Shown here: piece by piece, positions 41,850 through 53,740 of the stretch
Position numbering within the stretch: the first letter of the stretch is position 1
How the letters are laid out: the number at the start of each line of letters is the position of its first letter
Position numbers and translations under genes: made by a program
The notes under the pieces: generated by a model
The model's input: only the letters and a program-made list of their open reading frames with translations
What the model was told of the DNA's origin: nothing
Database searches by the model: none
Assembly: GCA_009760855.2 (NCBI GenBank)
Contig: WPIO01000005.1
Coordinates: forward strand, 2,301,001 to 2,365,000
From: Cristatella mucedo
Lineage: Eukaryota > Bryozoa > Phylactolaemata > Cristatellidae
DNA length: 64,000 nucleotides
Direction: 5' to 3'

Positions 41850-43927
41850 GCACAAATTAATATGAATCGGCAGCTAAACACAACAGTTATGCAACAACAA
41901 AATCATTTAAGATGTGATCGAAAAAGCCGCGGAGTTCTGCTTTCGAAGCCGAGCCATTGGTGCCGCATGGAAGCCAGTCTGCCAAATTATCGTTAAGAAA
42001 TTCTGATTTTCTGAGCAAATTGACGCTGTGTGCAAGCAGCAGGCCTCAGCTGTCTGCCTAGGCACTGCAAAGTAACCGTGCAAACGGCTTTACGTTCTCT
42101 TTTCTGGTTATATTAGTGACAGTTCTGCTCGGCTGTAGAATCTTCAATGTTTAGGCAAGTTTCTTAGGAGCCAGGCACAGCACCCACTTTGTCTTTGTGG
42201 ATTTGTGGAGTTACAGATGGATAAAATGTATTTGATTAGCAATAAGTTTTTTCTATAGCACCCCAAGAGAATCGAGTCTCAATTCACGCTCTCCACTACT
42301 TCCTGCACAAGAAGCAATAACCAAATAGTTCATGACAAGCATGATATCCTACATTGGCAGACATGCGGAAAACCCCAAGCATTAAGTGCAGACAAGCTTG
42401 CGAAAGCATATAAGAAAGTACTCAGGGCCTCTGGTCAGAAGGAACTCGAGTTATAAATATGTACTGAATCATCCAAAGGTAAGCACTCGAAGCACACAGG
42501 AAAGCAAATGTTTGGGATACCTAGGGGTACTGGGCAGTTGGAAACATAATTTCCTCTGATGCGTATACATATACAAGACGATTTAGCTTGTCATTTAGAA
42601 AGACTTGAGTGTAGGCCTCTTAGGATCCAATCTCCTAATCGCAGCCATGACGAGAGAGGCAAACAGGAGGGGGCTGGTTTCAAATCGTTTTCGGGCCAGC
42701 TAGAAAAGAACTTGCTCGGCGACTTGGTGCTTAACGGTCACCCATGTGCCTTCCTATGTTTGTCAGCCGTGCAACGTATAGGCTGGCCCCAGTGTTTGAT
42801 TAAAGTAATCCGTGTTAGCCGTGTCTGTCTCTGCAAATGGGTAGGCAGCATGTTAATACTCTTACCTCCTGCACTGCCAATGCATTCGAAATTCTTAGCA
42901 TACCTAATTTGGACTACAGGCCTCCCTAGTTCGTGTTTCCCAACCGGACTCAGAAGGTCTAGTGTTAGATTTAGGGGGCTCAAGTAAGCAATGCTTTTCT
43001 TTTTGAGTAACTGACATCAGATGAGATCATCTCCGAGAGCATGACACACGCAGGGTGATGGTAGAACGAGGAGATCAAGCAGTTTTCTATTAATGCATTG
43101 CACTGCTCTGCTCTACAACCGTCGGCCTTAGCTTGGGAAATGCCGAAAGTGCTGCCTTTCATCAATTGAGTGGAGAAACACGATATTCTAGAGCTAAGAG
43201 TCAGCAATAGCAGCACGTTAGCTTACGAAGATGTAGTCACCTAACTGGCAGCAGCATGTACACCTCCGTGAGGAAGTTCTGCCTGCCGGCCAGGAGCAGC
43301 CTGCTGCTAATCCAATATGGCATACCACTCTGGACAAACGCTACAGCTCTGCCTAGTCTGACGTGATTAGCCGATTGGTTTCCCGGACTACCGAGCTAAG
43401 GGGGCGGCACGATTACTACAGCTGACTGGTAATCCTATCCAAGCTTCTGAAGCCGACCAAGGTTTGCCACCAACCGGTTGCCCCTGCTGCTGGTGTTGAG
43501 CTTGTCAGTAAGTGGAGGTGGCCTCAGTGGCAGTAGCAGCAAAGCAACGAGAGGACCCTTCCTCCAAAATGCATTCGAGCAGCCATGTTACGGCTGTCAA
43601 GCAATCATTTTATCAATATATAACAGATTGACCCATAGGCCTCATATGTACAAGTGTGAACCCATCACGTTCTAGACATTGTCTCGACAGGGATACAGCT
43701 GCCGGGACTGCCGGGGCTTGCATTCGATGGCACCCTGAGCACACTGCCGAGGACAGCTGAAACGAAGTTGGCAGGCCCTGGTCTTGCCAGCGCTTCGTTG
43801 ACCTAGAAGCGAGCTTGGTATGCTACAGGGCTGCTATGGATCTAACGCCACTGAACACTTTTTAGCCTCGGGGTTTTCTACCACGGCCAGTTAGTTAGCC
43901 TCATTTGTGCCCCGGTTAAAGTCGATC
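41850..43927. other. Intergenic, no gene supported
   Basis: A LINE/SINE-tail-like piece lies at about 42240-42300 on the minus strand (AGCACCCCAAGAGAATCGAG, TCTCAATTCACGC). The longest open frame, 42559-42987 on the plus strand (142 codons), has no recognisable motif. Confidence 0.45.
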
Positions 43928-43982
43928 GTGTGTGTGTGTGTGTGCGCGTGTGTGTGTGTGCGCGTGCGTGTGTGCGCGCGTG

Positions 43983-44030
<48 letters not shown>

Positions 44031-44058
44031 TGCACGCGTGTGTGTGTGTGTGCGTGCG

Positions 44059-44118
<60 letters not shown>

Positions 44119-44139
44119 TGCACGCGTGTGTGTGTGTGC

Positions 44140-44195
<56 letters not shown>

Positions 44196-44205
44196 CTGTG
44201 TGTGT
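43928..44205. repeat. (TG)n/(CG) alternating purine-pyrimidine tract
   Basis: About 278 bp of TG repeats with scattered CG and CA dinucleotides (TGCGCG, GTGCACGCG). Purine-pyrimidine alternation is kept almost throughout. All frames in it (poly-CV, poly-HT) are repeat artefacts. Confidence 0.97.
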
Positions 44206-45085
44206 ACAATAGCAGCAGTACGGTTGTGAGCAGAATCCAGAATCCAGAATCCGGTATCCCAGGAATTCACACCGCAGTCGGTGAGGATCGGCAAGCATCA
44301 CTTTAGCACACAAGCAAGCATGTCGACCAAGCAGCAGTGGCAGCGAGGCGCAGCGAGTCTTGCCTTTTTTGCAGTTGTCCAACGGCGTCGACGGGTACCG
44401 GGCAGCTTTGTTTCGTTCACGGTGATGCAGAGCGACGACACGCCGACAACTCGAGTTTCGCAGTGGATGTGAAGTGCCTGTGAATGCAAGCGAGCCGAGC
44501 TGACGTCCGAAGGGGGAGGCTCGGAGAGCAATAAAAACGCTGTCTCGGCAGTGCAGCCTTCGATCAATGCAGCTGGTTATATAATACATCAATCTGGCCT
44601 TCACAATCAGGCAGATCAAAGAAAGACAGCTTAGAGAGCTCGATTGGCTGGGACAATACCCGGCTGCACACAATGCTGAGCGGCAGAGGCCGACAATGGC
44701 ACGCTCTGTGGTGGCAAGCAGCAGCTTAAAGATGCCCAGTGGGCTGTTCAGCAGAGCAGCAGGAGGTAAATCCATTATCGCTAGCTGTCGGTCGTCAGCA
44801 GCTGGGCTGCTGCTGTGGTGGCTTCATTGTTGGCTGCTCGACAAAGGTCGCGAGGCAATGGTGCACGGCTACCTGAGAGGTCTTTCCTAGTGGCTCACAG
44901 AACAGTGCCTGCTCTCAAGCCCAACAAAAGGCCGACAATCAGGCCAGCAGGCTAACGTGTCAGCCTTTACGTGGCAGAGATAATAGAGCTGCCTATGGGC
45001 TTTACCACGCACTAGCCTAGTCTGCTTATGGTTTGGCTATCGATGATCGCAGCAGGCACCGACGCCAGACAACCACGGACTAGGT

Positions 45086-45275
45086 CGGTGGTTCTCAACC
45101 TGTGGGTCGCGACCCCTTTGGGGGTCGAACGACCCTTTTCACGCGGTGGCCTAAGACCATCGGAAAACGCATTTCCACATTTTGCAAACAATAATTCTAT
45201 GGTTGGGGGGGGGGTCGCAACAACATGAGGAACTGTATTAAAGGGTCGCGGCATTAGGAAGATTAAGAGCCGCTG
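45086..45275 (+). mobile_element. SPIN-like hAT miniature element (MITE)
   Basis: 190 bp. The ends are imperfect inverted repeats: CGGTGGTTCTCAACC at the left and TTAAGAGCCGCTG at the right (canonical CAGTGGTTCTCAACC). Internal blocks GGTCGCGACCCCTTTGGGGG, TCGAACGACCC, CCTAAGACCATCGGAAAAC, CAACATGAGGAACTGTATTA and AAGGGTCGCGGCATTAGGAA match, as I remember it, the consensus of the SPACE INVADERS family described in tetrapods and a few invertebrates. Flanking 8-mers GACTAGGT and TACTAGAT agree at 6 of 8 positions, as expected for a hAT target duplication. It has no transposase, so it depended on an autonomous element in trans. Confidence 0.9.
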
Positions 45276-45295
45276 TACTAGATGCCTGATGGTGG

Positions 45296-45480
45296 CAGCA
45301 GCACCAGCCGCAGCAGCAGCAGCACCAGCCACAGCAGCAGCAGCAGCAGCCCAATAGTAGCAGCTGCAGTAGCAGTAGCAACTACAGCAGCAGCAGCAAC
45401 CGAAGCAGTAGCCAACCCAGCAGCAGCTGGTGCATGAGCAGCAGCAGAATCACCAACAGCAACAGCTGCCGCAGCAGCAT
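45296..45480. repeat. CAG-rich trinucleotide region
   Basis: Imperfect CAG/CAA/CAC repeats. One plus-strand frame from about 45408 is Gln-rich (PTQQQLVHEQQQNHQQQQLP) and runs to a stop at about 45563, but it has no start or splice context that I can defend. Confidence 0.85.
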
Positions 45481-45564
45481 CGTGAGATGAAGTCTGATGG
45501 CTATCGCATGTGCATCAAAGGCTGCTTAGTCTTTGATTGCTCTGTAGAAAACTCTGCTGTTTAA

Positions 45565-45740
45565 AACCCACCGTAATAGCTCACCAGGTAAGGCTGTTGC
45601 TTTTCACGACCTCGGCTCCGAGGTCGTGGGTTCGAATCCTGCGGTGGGCGATCCTTTATCGCCACTGCAAGCGGCAGTGATAGCCGTAAAGGCTCTTCTG
45701 TCGCTATACAAAAAGAGGCTGTTAAATCAGCTAGCACTTA
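45565..45740 (+). mobile_element. SINE-1 copy
   Basis: CCGTAATAGCTCACCAGGTAAGG-type head, GACCTCGGCTCCGAGGTCGT, B box GGTTCGAATCC, GGCGATCCTTTATCGCCACT, GTAAAGGCTCTTCTGTCGCT, AGAGGCTGTTAAATCAGCTA. This is the best preserved copy. Confidence 0.93.
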
Positions 45741-48590
45741 GTCCTTGGGGCTCTGTGGAGTCACGGTCCGTGATACACTACATTACCAGCAACAACAGCA
45801 GCAGCACTCAGAAGTGGACGGGGCTGTGCAATGCAGAGCGGTAGGCCAACCCTAATAGAAGCACATCAGCTGTAAGCAGTGTTCCTGTTCATTCAAAGTT
45901 TGAAAATGCAATTGCTGTTCTTGCATTTGGTACTAGTTTTGACCTCGCCTGACTGAGAAGTTGCTACAAGGATAACGTTAACCTCTACCAAGATATCATA
46001 GCCAGGCCTATAAACTGCCGTCTACTGTGGTGTAGGGAAAAGGAGACTTCACGCAATAGCAAAGCAGCCGTGAGCTGTTATAAAGAGGTTTCTTCACCTA
46101 CTATGCTGCAATTTCCTGAAGCCACAGCCACTGTATAACAGTCATAGAAAGGTTACTTTCGCATTGTAAACTAAGGTTGCTGGTTAGAACAAGCAGAAAT
46201 GAGCCTGCCAACATTAAACAGCCTGCCTTTGTGGGGGAAGGGGGGAGTGAGATCAAAGTTACTGAGTATATGAATCAGCTGGAACTGCTTGGCAATTGAT
46301 TTTTATGCTATTTGTGAATGCAAAACCTACATGAATTGTACATTTGTTGTCTCATAAATTATACGATCAGATGCAAAAGAGCAAATTTTTATCGTTTTAT
46401 TGTCTTTGTACTAGATATGCCGATTGCCCTTATGATGCAATGGCATTGCTTACTAAAACAACATCTGCAATTGCAAACACTATCAGACGTCGTAATAACT
46501 GAACGACAAAAGGGCAAGGAGGGGATTGTATGGAGACGGGTATGCCTGATCAAAAGAGATATTTAGGAGAAGCACAGGTACCGTGATGTTCTCAAAAGCA
46601 GAATTACCCTTTGATATTACTTACATCAGCCGTTCGACCATGCTCCGGTGCCTTTAAGTGTAATAGTCTGTGCTCTTATTACTTGTCAGACACATTGAAA
46701 GATGAAAGGCTTCTCTACAACTTGATTGTTAATCTGTGGTACAAAAGCTAATAGCGATGACCAAGAGCAATGGAATTACTTGTGCCATCCTGGTGTGGTT
46801 TTAGGTACATGGAAAAAGTAGCGACTGCTATATGTGCTATATACAGATAGGTATGTATGTATGTATGTATGCATGTATTTATATTTGCACAAAATTCATG
46901 ACAGTGCTGCTGCACATCCCAATACACCTATACACACTAGCATATATTTACTCAATGCATACTCGCATATCCGCTAGGATATGCGATAGTTGCGGTGTGG
47001 AAAACCTCTTTGGCTCTCCAAGTTCTCCTTGCTTAAAATCATTTACCGACAGAGTCGGTGAGGGTTTTGCATCTACAGTCCAATTGAAGTCATAACTGTG
47101 GGTACCTTGTGAGGTGACTAGGGGGGGGAGTCACTTTTGAGCTAATAAATTCATCGAATTTGCACAACACTACAAAGCCAAGTGAGCTTTGAGACCACCA
47201 TAGAAAGGCACGGAGTTGCAAGGTTTTGCTCCCGGGAAACGGGTAATGTCTCAGACTGTAACAGTATGTGGACAGTATGTACAACATGTAGACAGGCCAT
47301 AAGCCTACTCCAAGAACAAAACGGCTTGCTTATAGAAAAAAATTAGGTAACTCTACGAAATCAAACGCGGGTTTAAATATACTGGCGCTGATCAGAGATC
47401 TACGTCTCTTAACTCTCACATTTGAAATCTTTCGTGGCTTCAAATTTCGCGACAACTTAGGGTCAACGAGTGCTACTACGTGAGAGCATGGAACCCAAAC
47501 GATAGCTATACGGTCGAGCTCAGGTGGGACCGCCAGCTTCAAGACATCTGATTGGCCCACAGAGAAGATGCTCAAATGCTCATTTCCATATCTTTGCAAA
47601 GCCCCCCCTAAGAGCCTCTAACTACTGAATCTCAGTCTGATGCAGTTTGTGTGGCTACTTCAGTCACGTGAGCGTTAGGAAGCAGTCCATCGTCAGCTGG
47701 TAAACGAAGCATGGCCATAACAGATAGCTAGCTTACCACTTGGCCGGATGTAAATGTTATCATGATTTCTAAATCAAAGACACTACTATCAGGATACAGA
47801 GGCCGCAAAGGCTCACAAACATTGGCGAGGGCTCACCTAACCGTTCGCTTTTCCTCCTTTACTGGTGTCCCAGAATAGCTAACATGATGCCTAGTCCTTA
47901 ACCATTGCTTTAATTTTGATTCCTTCACCAGCTATTAATATTTACGCCATTGTGGCTGTGAGTGAGCGACTCGTAAGTGCCAACGAGACAAGTCTGTCTA
48001 CAGCCGACATTCTGACCTTTTGAGCCATCGAAGTGTACATGGTCAGACAGAAGTGAGCTTAGGCCTATCGCAAATGCAGTCAACTGTATTTATCGTTGGG
48101 TGTCATTAATGTCTGGGTGGACGTACGGTCTAGGTACACCAAAGATTGGACGCTTCAAGACCAAAACTGATTCTTGAATTGGGATCAAGAGGGCCTACTA
48201 CATGTTAGCTAGCTTGCCTTGAATCGCTTTTGACGAGTAAAGCTCCAATGTGTATGGGGGGAGGCTGTTCAGCCTGATCTTTATCTGGCTCTGTCACCAG
48301 TATCATACTGCTTCACCTATAGTTACCTAGGAAATTTTACTGCATGACAGCTTAACAGCTATTCAATTTATGTCTGTTGGGTTACAACTTGGTTTGGACG
48401 TCGTCGTCAGTCCATCCGAGATACAGTTCAGCAGCAGGACCCAGTCTTTCGAGGAAGTTTACAATAAATCGCTAGACCGATGGGCAAGCATGCAAGTTAA
48501 TGAACTGAGCCAGGTCTAAATATACTATATAGTTACTCTGACTATACAGTAATCTTACAATATATTTATATGTAATTATAAAATATATAT
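45741..48590. other. Intergenic, no gene supported
   Basis: Moderately AT-rich unique DNA with a short (GTAT)n tract at about 46851-46880. Open frames (for example 47599-47330 minus, 46318-46566 plus) carry no motif I recognise. Confidence 0.45.
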
Positions 48591-48593
48591 ACA

Positions 48594-48684
48594 TATAGAT
48601 GCAGATAAATAAATAAATATATACACAGGCAAATAAATAACTAAATAAATATGTAAATAAATAAATACATGTATTAATATATAG
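48594..48684. repeat. (AAAT)n-like AT-rich tract
   Basis: Imperfect AAATAAAT and ATATAC repeats. Confidence 0.85.
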
Positions 48685-49169
48685 TTGCCCGGATGAGCGA
48701 TAATCGTCACGCTAGCTCAATTGAAAGGTTTGAAATCAAAGGTACTCCAGTGCGAAGGAGATTGTATAGGAAGCTCACGAAAAGCGCCGAAAGCAAAGCC
48801 GCCATGTCGGCAAAGCAAAGCCGCCATGTCGGCGAAATGCATCGTCGCTAGCTAGCTAGTAGGCGATAAAACACCTTTTTTGTCAGGTCAGGCGACGAGC
48901 TGCGGCTGCTATCAATTCTAACTGCTCACATTCTGGGCTTACTGTCGAGGCGATTGTGCAAACTATAAATCTATACTGGAGACAGCTAGCTTGGTATACT
49001 GCCAGGAAAGGCCAGGAACATCTGTACTTGCTCCTCTGTTTGGCAACTACTGCACGTGCCGTGAGAAGTCACGAAGTCTTCGATGAAAGCTAATAAAATG
49101 AAATCGTGGGAGCAAGGCACTTGATCGTAATAAGGAACTACACCGAAAGTTGGTAAATAATAATATTAA

Positions 49170-49800
49170 TTTTAATAGGCCTGTTCTTAAAGCGCCCTAA
49201 GAGAACCTAATCTGTATCAAGGTCCTTTACAACACACTGCAAGAGAATCAGTATCCGAAGTTTAGTGACATGCACGGTATCAAGCATGTAAAAGAACGTA
49301 GGCATCGTGGTCAGGCTGCTGCTGTTAGTAAGACTCTGGCTACTAACGTGCACTGAATCATGCACAGTTACGCTTACAGAGCACACAAAAAAAGAAAAAA
49401 GACAGGTTTACTATGGAGAACAAGCTGGTCGGAATAGATATGTCTTGAGCTGAGACTTGAAGTATGCGAGGTCATTGCAGGTAGTGACCGTATTGAGAAG
49501 CGTGTTCCATGCTTTTGGCACATACGAGCTGAAGGTTCGATCACCTCAAGATTTCAACTTACTGCAACATCGTTAAACATGAGGATAGGTTAGTGTGAGA
49601 GTACACATGAGGAGCAAGGAGGCTGGATAGGTAGGCTGTTGTTTGCAAGCGAAACGACGTGTTAGCCAGACTGAGGATCACGAAATCAATTGGATGCTTA
49701 ATAGGGAGCCAATGAAGCTCAAACAGATGTTGGGTGACGTGGCAGCTACATCGTTGACGACAGACAAGATGCTCATGTGTCTTGAATAGGTTTTAGACGA
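49170..49800 (-). mobile_element. LINE-B fragment, largest readable copy
   Basis: The minus-strand frames contain CHVTQHLFELHWLPIKHPID and later AYLSSLLAPHVYSH and KHGTRFSIRSLPAMTS, the segment C-terminal to reverse transcriptase in L2/CR1-like LINEs, broken by frameshifts. The 3' end on the minus strand reads AAAGGACCTTGATACAGATT, AGGTTCTCTTAGGGCGCTTT and an AT-rich tail. It differs from LINE-A in coding sequence and tail. Confidence 0.88.
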
Positions 49801-49844
49801 TTAAAAAAATATTAGGCTGATTTAGCATGCTCATTTATGTAGCT

Positions 49845-49985
49845 GCAGAAGAGCCCTCCTTGTTATAATCGCCGTTTGCAGTGGTCAATGCAGAATCGAC
49901 CGCTAATGGACTCAAACCCACGAGCGGGGCCGTACAGAGTGAGTATCTAACCCATGGGCAAAGCCCTAGGGGCGTTAAGGGCATA
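49845..49985 (-). mobile_element. Diverged SINE-1-related copy
   Basis: Reverse complement has CCATGGGTTAGATACTC, GCTCGTGGGTTTGAGTCC (B box), GCATTGACCACTGCAAACGG and GGGCTCTTCTGCAGCTACAT, following SINE-1 order at low identity. Confidence 0.6.
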
Positions 49986-50099
49986 GGCTAGAAGCCTGAA
50001 TAAAGGGAGTTGTAGCAATGTGTACGGGATATCATGAATGCATAAACTAGTTCGGCTGTCATCCCCTTGTCGAAGCAGCCCTATTTTTGGCAATTTTCC

Positions 50100-50245
50100 T
50101 CAGCGAAAAGCAACCTTGATCGCATTTCTTGATTTCGCTATTTGCTGCAAACAATTCGATCGTGCTTTCTTTGCAGCGCATATTAAGTGCCTAGAAAGAG
50201 ATTAAGTTCTCTGAGGGTGCTATATCAAATGTGTTATTATTATTG
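50100..50245 (+). mobile_element. LINE-A 3' tail
   Basis: TTCGATCGTGCTTTCTTTGC, TAAGTGCCTAGAAAGAGATT, AAGTTCTCTGAGGGTGCTAT, ATCAAATGTGTTATTATTAT. Confidence 0.9.
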
Positions 50246-50249
50246 TAAT

Positions 50250-52530
50250 TAAATACTACTACGTAGTCAAGCTTCTCCAGCCTATATGAGTACGAATTAA
50301 GGGCAATGGAATTGCATGCTGTGAATGAGCTGAATGTATATTAATGAGATAACGCCGAGGTCAGCATGAGCTCGAGACAGCCCCACTCGCAGCCAGCCTG
50401 ACTGCACTCAGGGATTTCGTGTCATTGTTCGAGACTCGCTTACAATTTATTTATGCTCGCTCGCATGGCCTCGGCGTCAGCACTTTCGGCCATAACCACA
50501 TGTGTATTAAAGAATGAGTAATTTAGGATTGATGAAGAGCTCAAGCTAAAGCGGGACTCCATTGTTGACAGACTTTCGATGCCGGCATTTTGAAAGCAGT
50601 CTTAGATTGCAGTGAATCGATCCCGTCCAGCAGCGAGCCCGACTGGAGCTGACAGCACCACCTCGGCGGTCCACTCCGTATGCGTATTCAGAGTGTCTCA
50701 TTGTCTCGCTGTACGCCGTTTGGTCGTTCTAAGCCAATACCGTCGCGCACATTATGGTCTAGGCATCGCCTGTGCATGAGCGTCACTTAGTCAAACGCCC
50801 TGCCCAACCAAGCCGAGGAGCCTCAAAAGCACCTCAGTTGTCTCGGTCTTCCGGCTCTCGCTATCTGAGTGCAAGCGCCACATCTGGCCCTAGCTGCAGT
50901 CGCTTATTCTGACCGTCTTGCATCCGCACTCTTGTTTGGCTACACATGTGCCTCTAGGAATAGCTTGCATGGCGATCTGGTAAAGAGGCATTTCGCTGGC
51001 CGTTTGGTTAATCGTGGACCATCATGTTGAGTGATGGATAGGTTTTCGAGAACTTACCCCGGATTGTCCGAAGTGTCACTTAGGCACTACAAATAGCGCT
51101 GTCGTAGTTGGTTCCAATTTACGGTCGAGAGGTCATAGTGCAGGACGGATTTGAACCTCAGACCACATGGTCCAAAATCTGCTTATTAACATACGATTTG
51201 GTATTTTCGGACTCTGCTTTGCTTCAGAGGCTACAGGTCGAGAGAAGTCAGCCTCAGCTATTGGTCTTAGTTGGGATCGTTACTCCAGATGGCATTCGTC
51301 ACAGCCGAAGTAGGCAGCTAGTCTTTGACCCGCCTCGGTACTAGCTTTTGATCTAAGTGTAAGGCTGGAATGCGAAGAGGCAGGGTACCTCAAGAAGGCG
51401 TGAGGCTGTGTGGCTCACGTGATCCTCGGCAATGTGCTACTTGGAGGTCCGCAGAACGAGAGGGCAACCCAATAAGCAGTCTCCGAGCAGCCCGGTAGAA
51501 GTTTTGCTAAGGTCAAATGTTGTAACTACAAGTAACTCAAATGGCTTACGATAAGCAAAAAGATGAGTGTCTTTTTGACAAGCTTGATGAGTAGGCGTTC
51601 AACGGCAGATACCCAGGCGCTGACTTACTTAGGGTGGGATTTTGTATTAACTCAGCATCCTCGTTTAACGGCTTAATTTATGATGCCCAATTCATCAGAA
51701 GAAACTCGCTCTATATGCACTTTGCGTTCAAGAAATAGTGAGCCATATTGCCTTCTGCTTGCGCATTTCTATCTCCGCAACTATTCATTGTAACTATGGA
51801 ATTTAAAAAAGTGGAAGATTAGTGGCCAACTGCAATCGCTAGCAGATTGAACGACCGCTTTTACCCTATAAGGGGCCACCAATATGCTCCCCTGTTTAGC
51901 CAGCCTTAGGGTGGTGGTTGTAAACTAATTCGGCTATTTAAGGCTTAACAACATATGTTCTTACCAGCTTGACTGTGATTAATCGTGTGATAAAGATCAC
52001 CAAAAATACAGGACCATGGAGATGTTGGTTCAGTGTTGAGGCTGCAGCGCTGCATACTAGAAGGATTGTGAGCAGCTGAGGCTACTCCAAGTAGTACATG
52101 TCGCATCCCTACTTTTGATGTTACAGGTAGTGAAAAGTCAGTTGCAAATAAGATCAATTCTAAAAATGGCCATTGAAATGACCGTTTTTGGCTTGCTTAA
52201 ATAGCACAGTCTGGAACGGGGACTCGAAACTGTCCGCAAGTTCGGGCACAAGTTGTCGACCTGTGAAGGATGCCTAATGAAATGTATCGTGTTGTGTTGT
52301 CAAAACAAACCAACTTGGCAAGTGGTTCCTCACGGAATTGCATGACATACACTCAGGCATAGCTAGGATAATAGACATAACCATTATCGTAAATGTGGCC
52401 ATTATCCTAAATCGAAGTATATACAAATATTGTTTAGTGGCCAAGCATCGATGCCAAAGTCAAATAATTGTTTGGGCTTGCATGGTTGTAGTGAAACCCC
52501 CACCCATCGACTTGCAAAGTGCTAGGATGG
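50250..52530. other. Intergenic, no gene supported
   Basis: Around 51060-51190 a tRNA-like B box occurs on the minus strand (GAGGTTCAAATCC), possibly an old SINE. The open frame 51108-51344 plus is not recognisable. Confidence 0.4.
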
Positions 52531-52534
52531 TTGC

Positions 52535-52750
52535 ACCTCACATCGAGCTACTTCTCATCCTAAGGCTATACCTAAGAGTCCGTGGCAACGAATCTGTTTC
52601 TACTTTGACGGGCCCATGGGCTACTGCCTTTTTCTGAAAGGGGTCGACACCTTCACGAAGTGGCCTGAAGTGTTTGCCACGCAGCAGGTTCGCTACAGGG
52701 AAAACCTGCGCTACTTACGAAAGTATATCCTGTTCGGGCAAAAGAGTGTG
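52535..52750 (+). pseudogene. Ty3/gypsy-like integrase fragment (decayed)
   Basis: The frame reads SPWQRICFYFDGPMGY, CLFLKGVDTFTKWPEVFAT and RYRENLRYLRKYILFG. This is the start of a retroviral-type integrase core: PWQR, a D-x-x-GP segment with the first catalytic Asp, and the VD[AT][FY][ST]KWPEV motif. In an intact element this would join retrotransposon cDNA to the host genome. Only about 70 residues survive, and no reverse transcriptase or LTRs were recognised nearby. Confidence 0.8.
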
Positions 52751-52799
52751 CTCAAACTGTGGAGTCCAGCTGAGAAGAATATTTTATTGTTTTATGCTC

Positions 52800-53400
52800 C
52801 GACATAAAGGCAGAGAAGAGATACGCAAGAGTGATTGATCGAATCTCGATCGATCCTTCCGCGGCAGAATCTCTAGCGTGATATAGCGGCCGGTTCCAAG
52901 CATTTTCAATCCCTGGAACTTTCCAGCTGCACGAGACCCCCGAAAGTAGCCTATCTTCTGTCTGCATGTGGCTAGCTCGAGAATCTAGTTGACGCACTTG
53001 CGAACAATGCGCTGCTTTCTCCTACTTTCTTTGCGGGCTTTCTCCACGCACCTATTTTAGTGCAAGGAATATAGTCTATAATTTGATACAACAAAGTCGT
53101 ACGCACAGAGTATAGCAGCTAGTGGCTCCACTCGATTCTTAACCTCAAAGAATTTTTGGATAAAATGCAGAGCTTTCGCGATTTGTGGAAAGTGCTACGA
53201 GTAAGGCTTTCTGGATGGAGCCGTTACTGCATTTGCTTCAGGCTTCTTTAGGACGTTAGGCCCGCGGGGTTCTCTTCGCTGCTGTGCAAGCTTAGAGGCG
53301 ATAGTTGGTATTATGACGCTCGTGCTACTTTTGTCATGCGATTTGTCAAGTCAAGGCAGCGACAGTCACCAATAGTTTGTTGTTGGTGCATACGATGGGA
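52800..53400. other. Intergenic, nothing recognised
   Basis: Follows the integrase remnant. It may contain more of that element, too decayed to translate. Confidence 0.4.
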
Positions 53401-53489
53401 TGCGTCGCTCATCTACAGAATTTAAAGAAGCGCAGAGCCGGGCTGCTAGAATGCAGCAAAGCTGCCAGAGCCTCTAAAGCAGGAGCACG

Positions 53490-53740
53490 AAATTTAGTGG
53501 GTCCCTGTGATTCGTCCTTTATGTGCTTATGGGTGCTGACACTGTGCATGCTGCCACTAACCAAACTTGCATGCTGATTCTGAGCACGTCACCCCTAACT
53601 ATGTTACTCTTGTTGTTTATCAAAAATGAAACTACTAACCATTTGATTATGCTTCCTTTGCAGCAAATGCAAAGTGCCTAGAAAGTGATTGAGTTCTCCG
53701 AGGGTGCTATATCAAATGCATTATTATTATTATTATTAGT
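53490..53740 (+). mobile_element. LINE-A 3' UTR and tail
   Basis: TCCCTGTGATTCGTCCTTTA, GCATGCTGCCACTAACCAAA, CTTCCTTTGCAGCAAATGCA, AAGTGCCTAGAAAGTGATTG, AGTTCTCCGAGGGTGCTATA, then (ATT)n. It preserves most of the family's 3' UTR. Confidence 0.92.

Noticed and set aside
42559-42987. 142-codon plus-strand open frame
   Set aside because: No motif, no splice context, and a length that occurs by chance in 64 kb of six-frame sequence.
43878-44775. 294-codon minus-strand frame containing poly-His/Thr
   Set aside because: Most of it is the (TG)n tract read on the other strand; the flanking part has no recognised domain.
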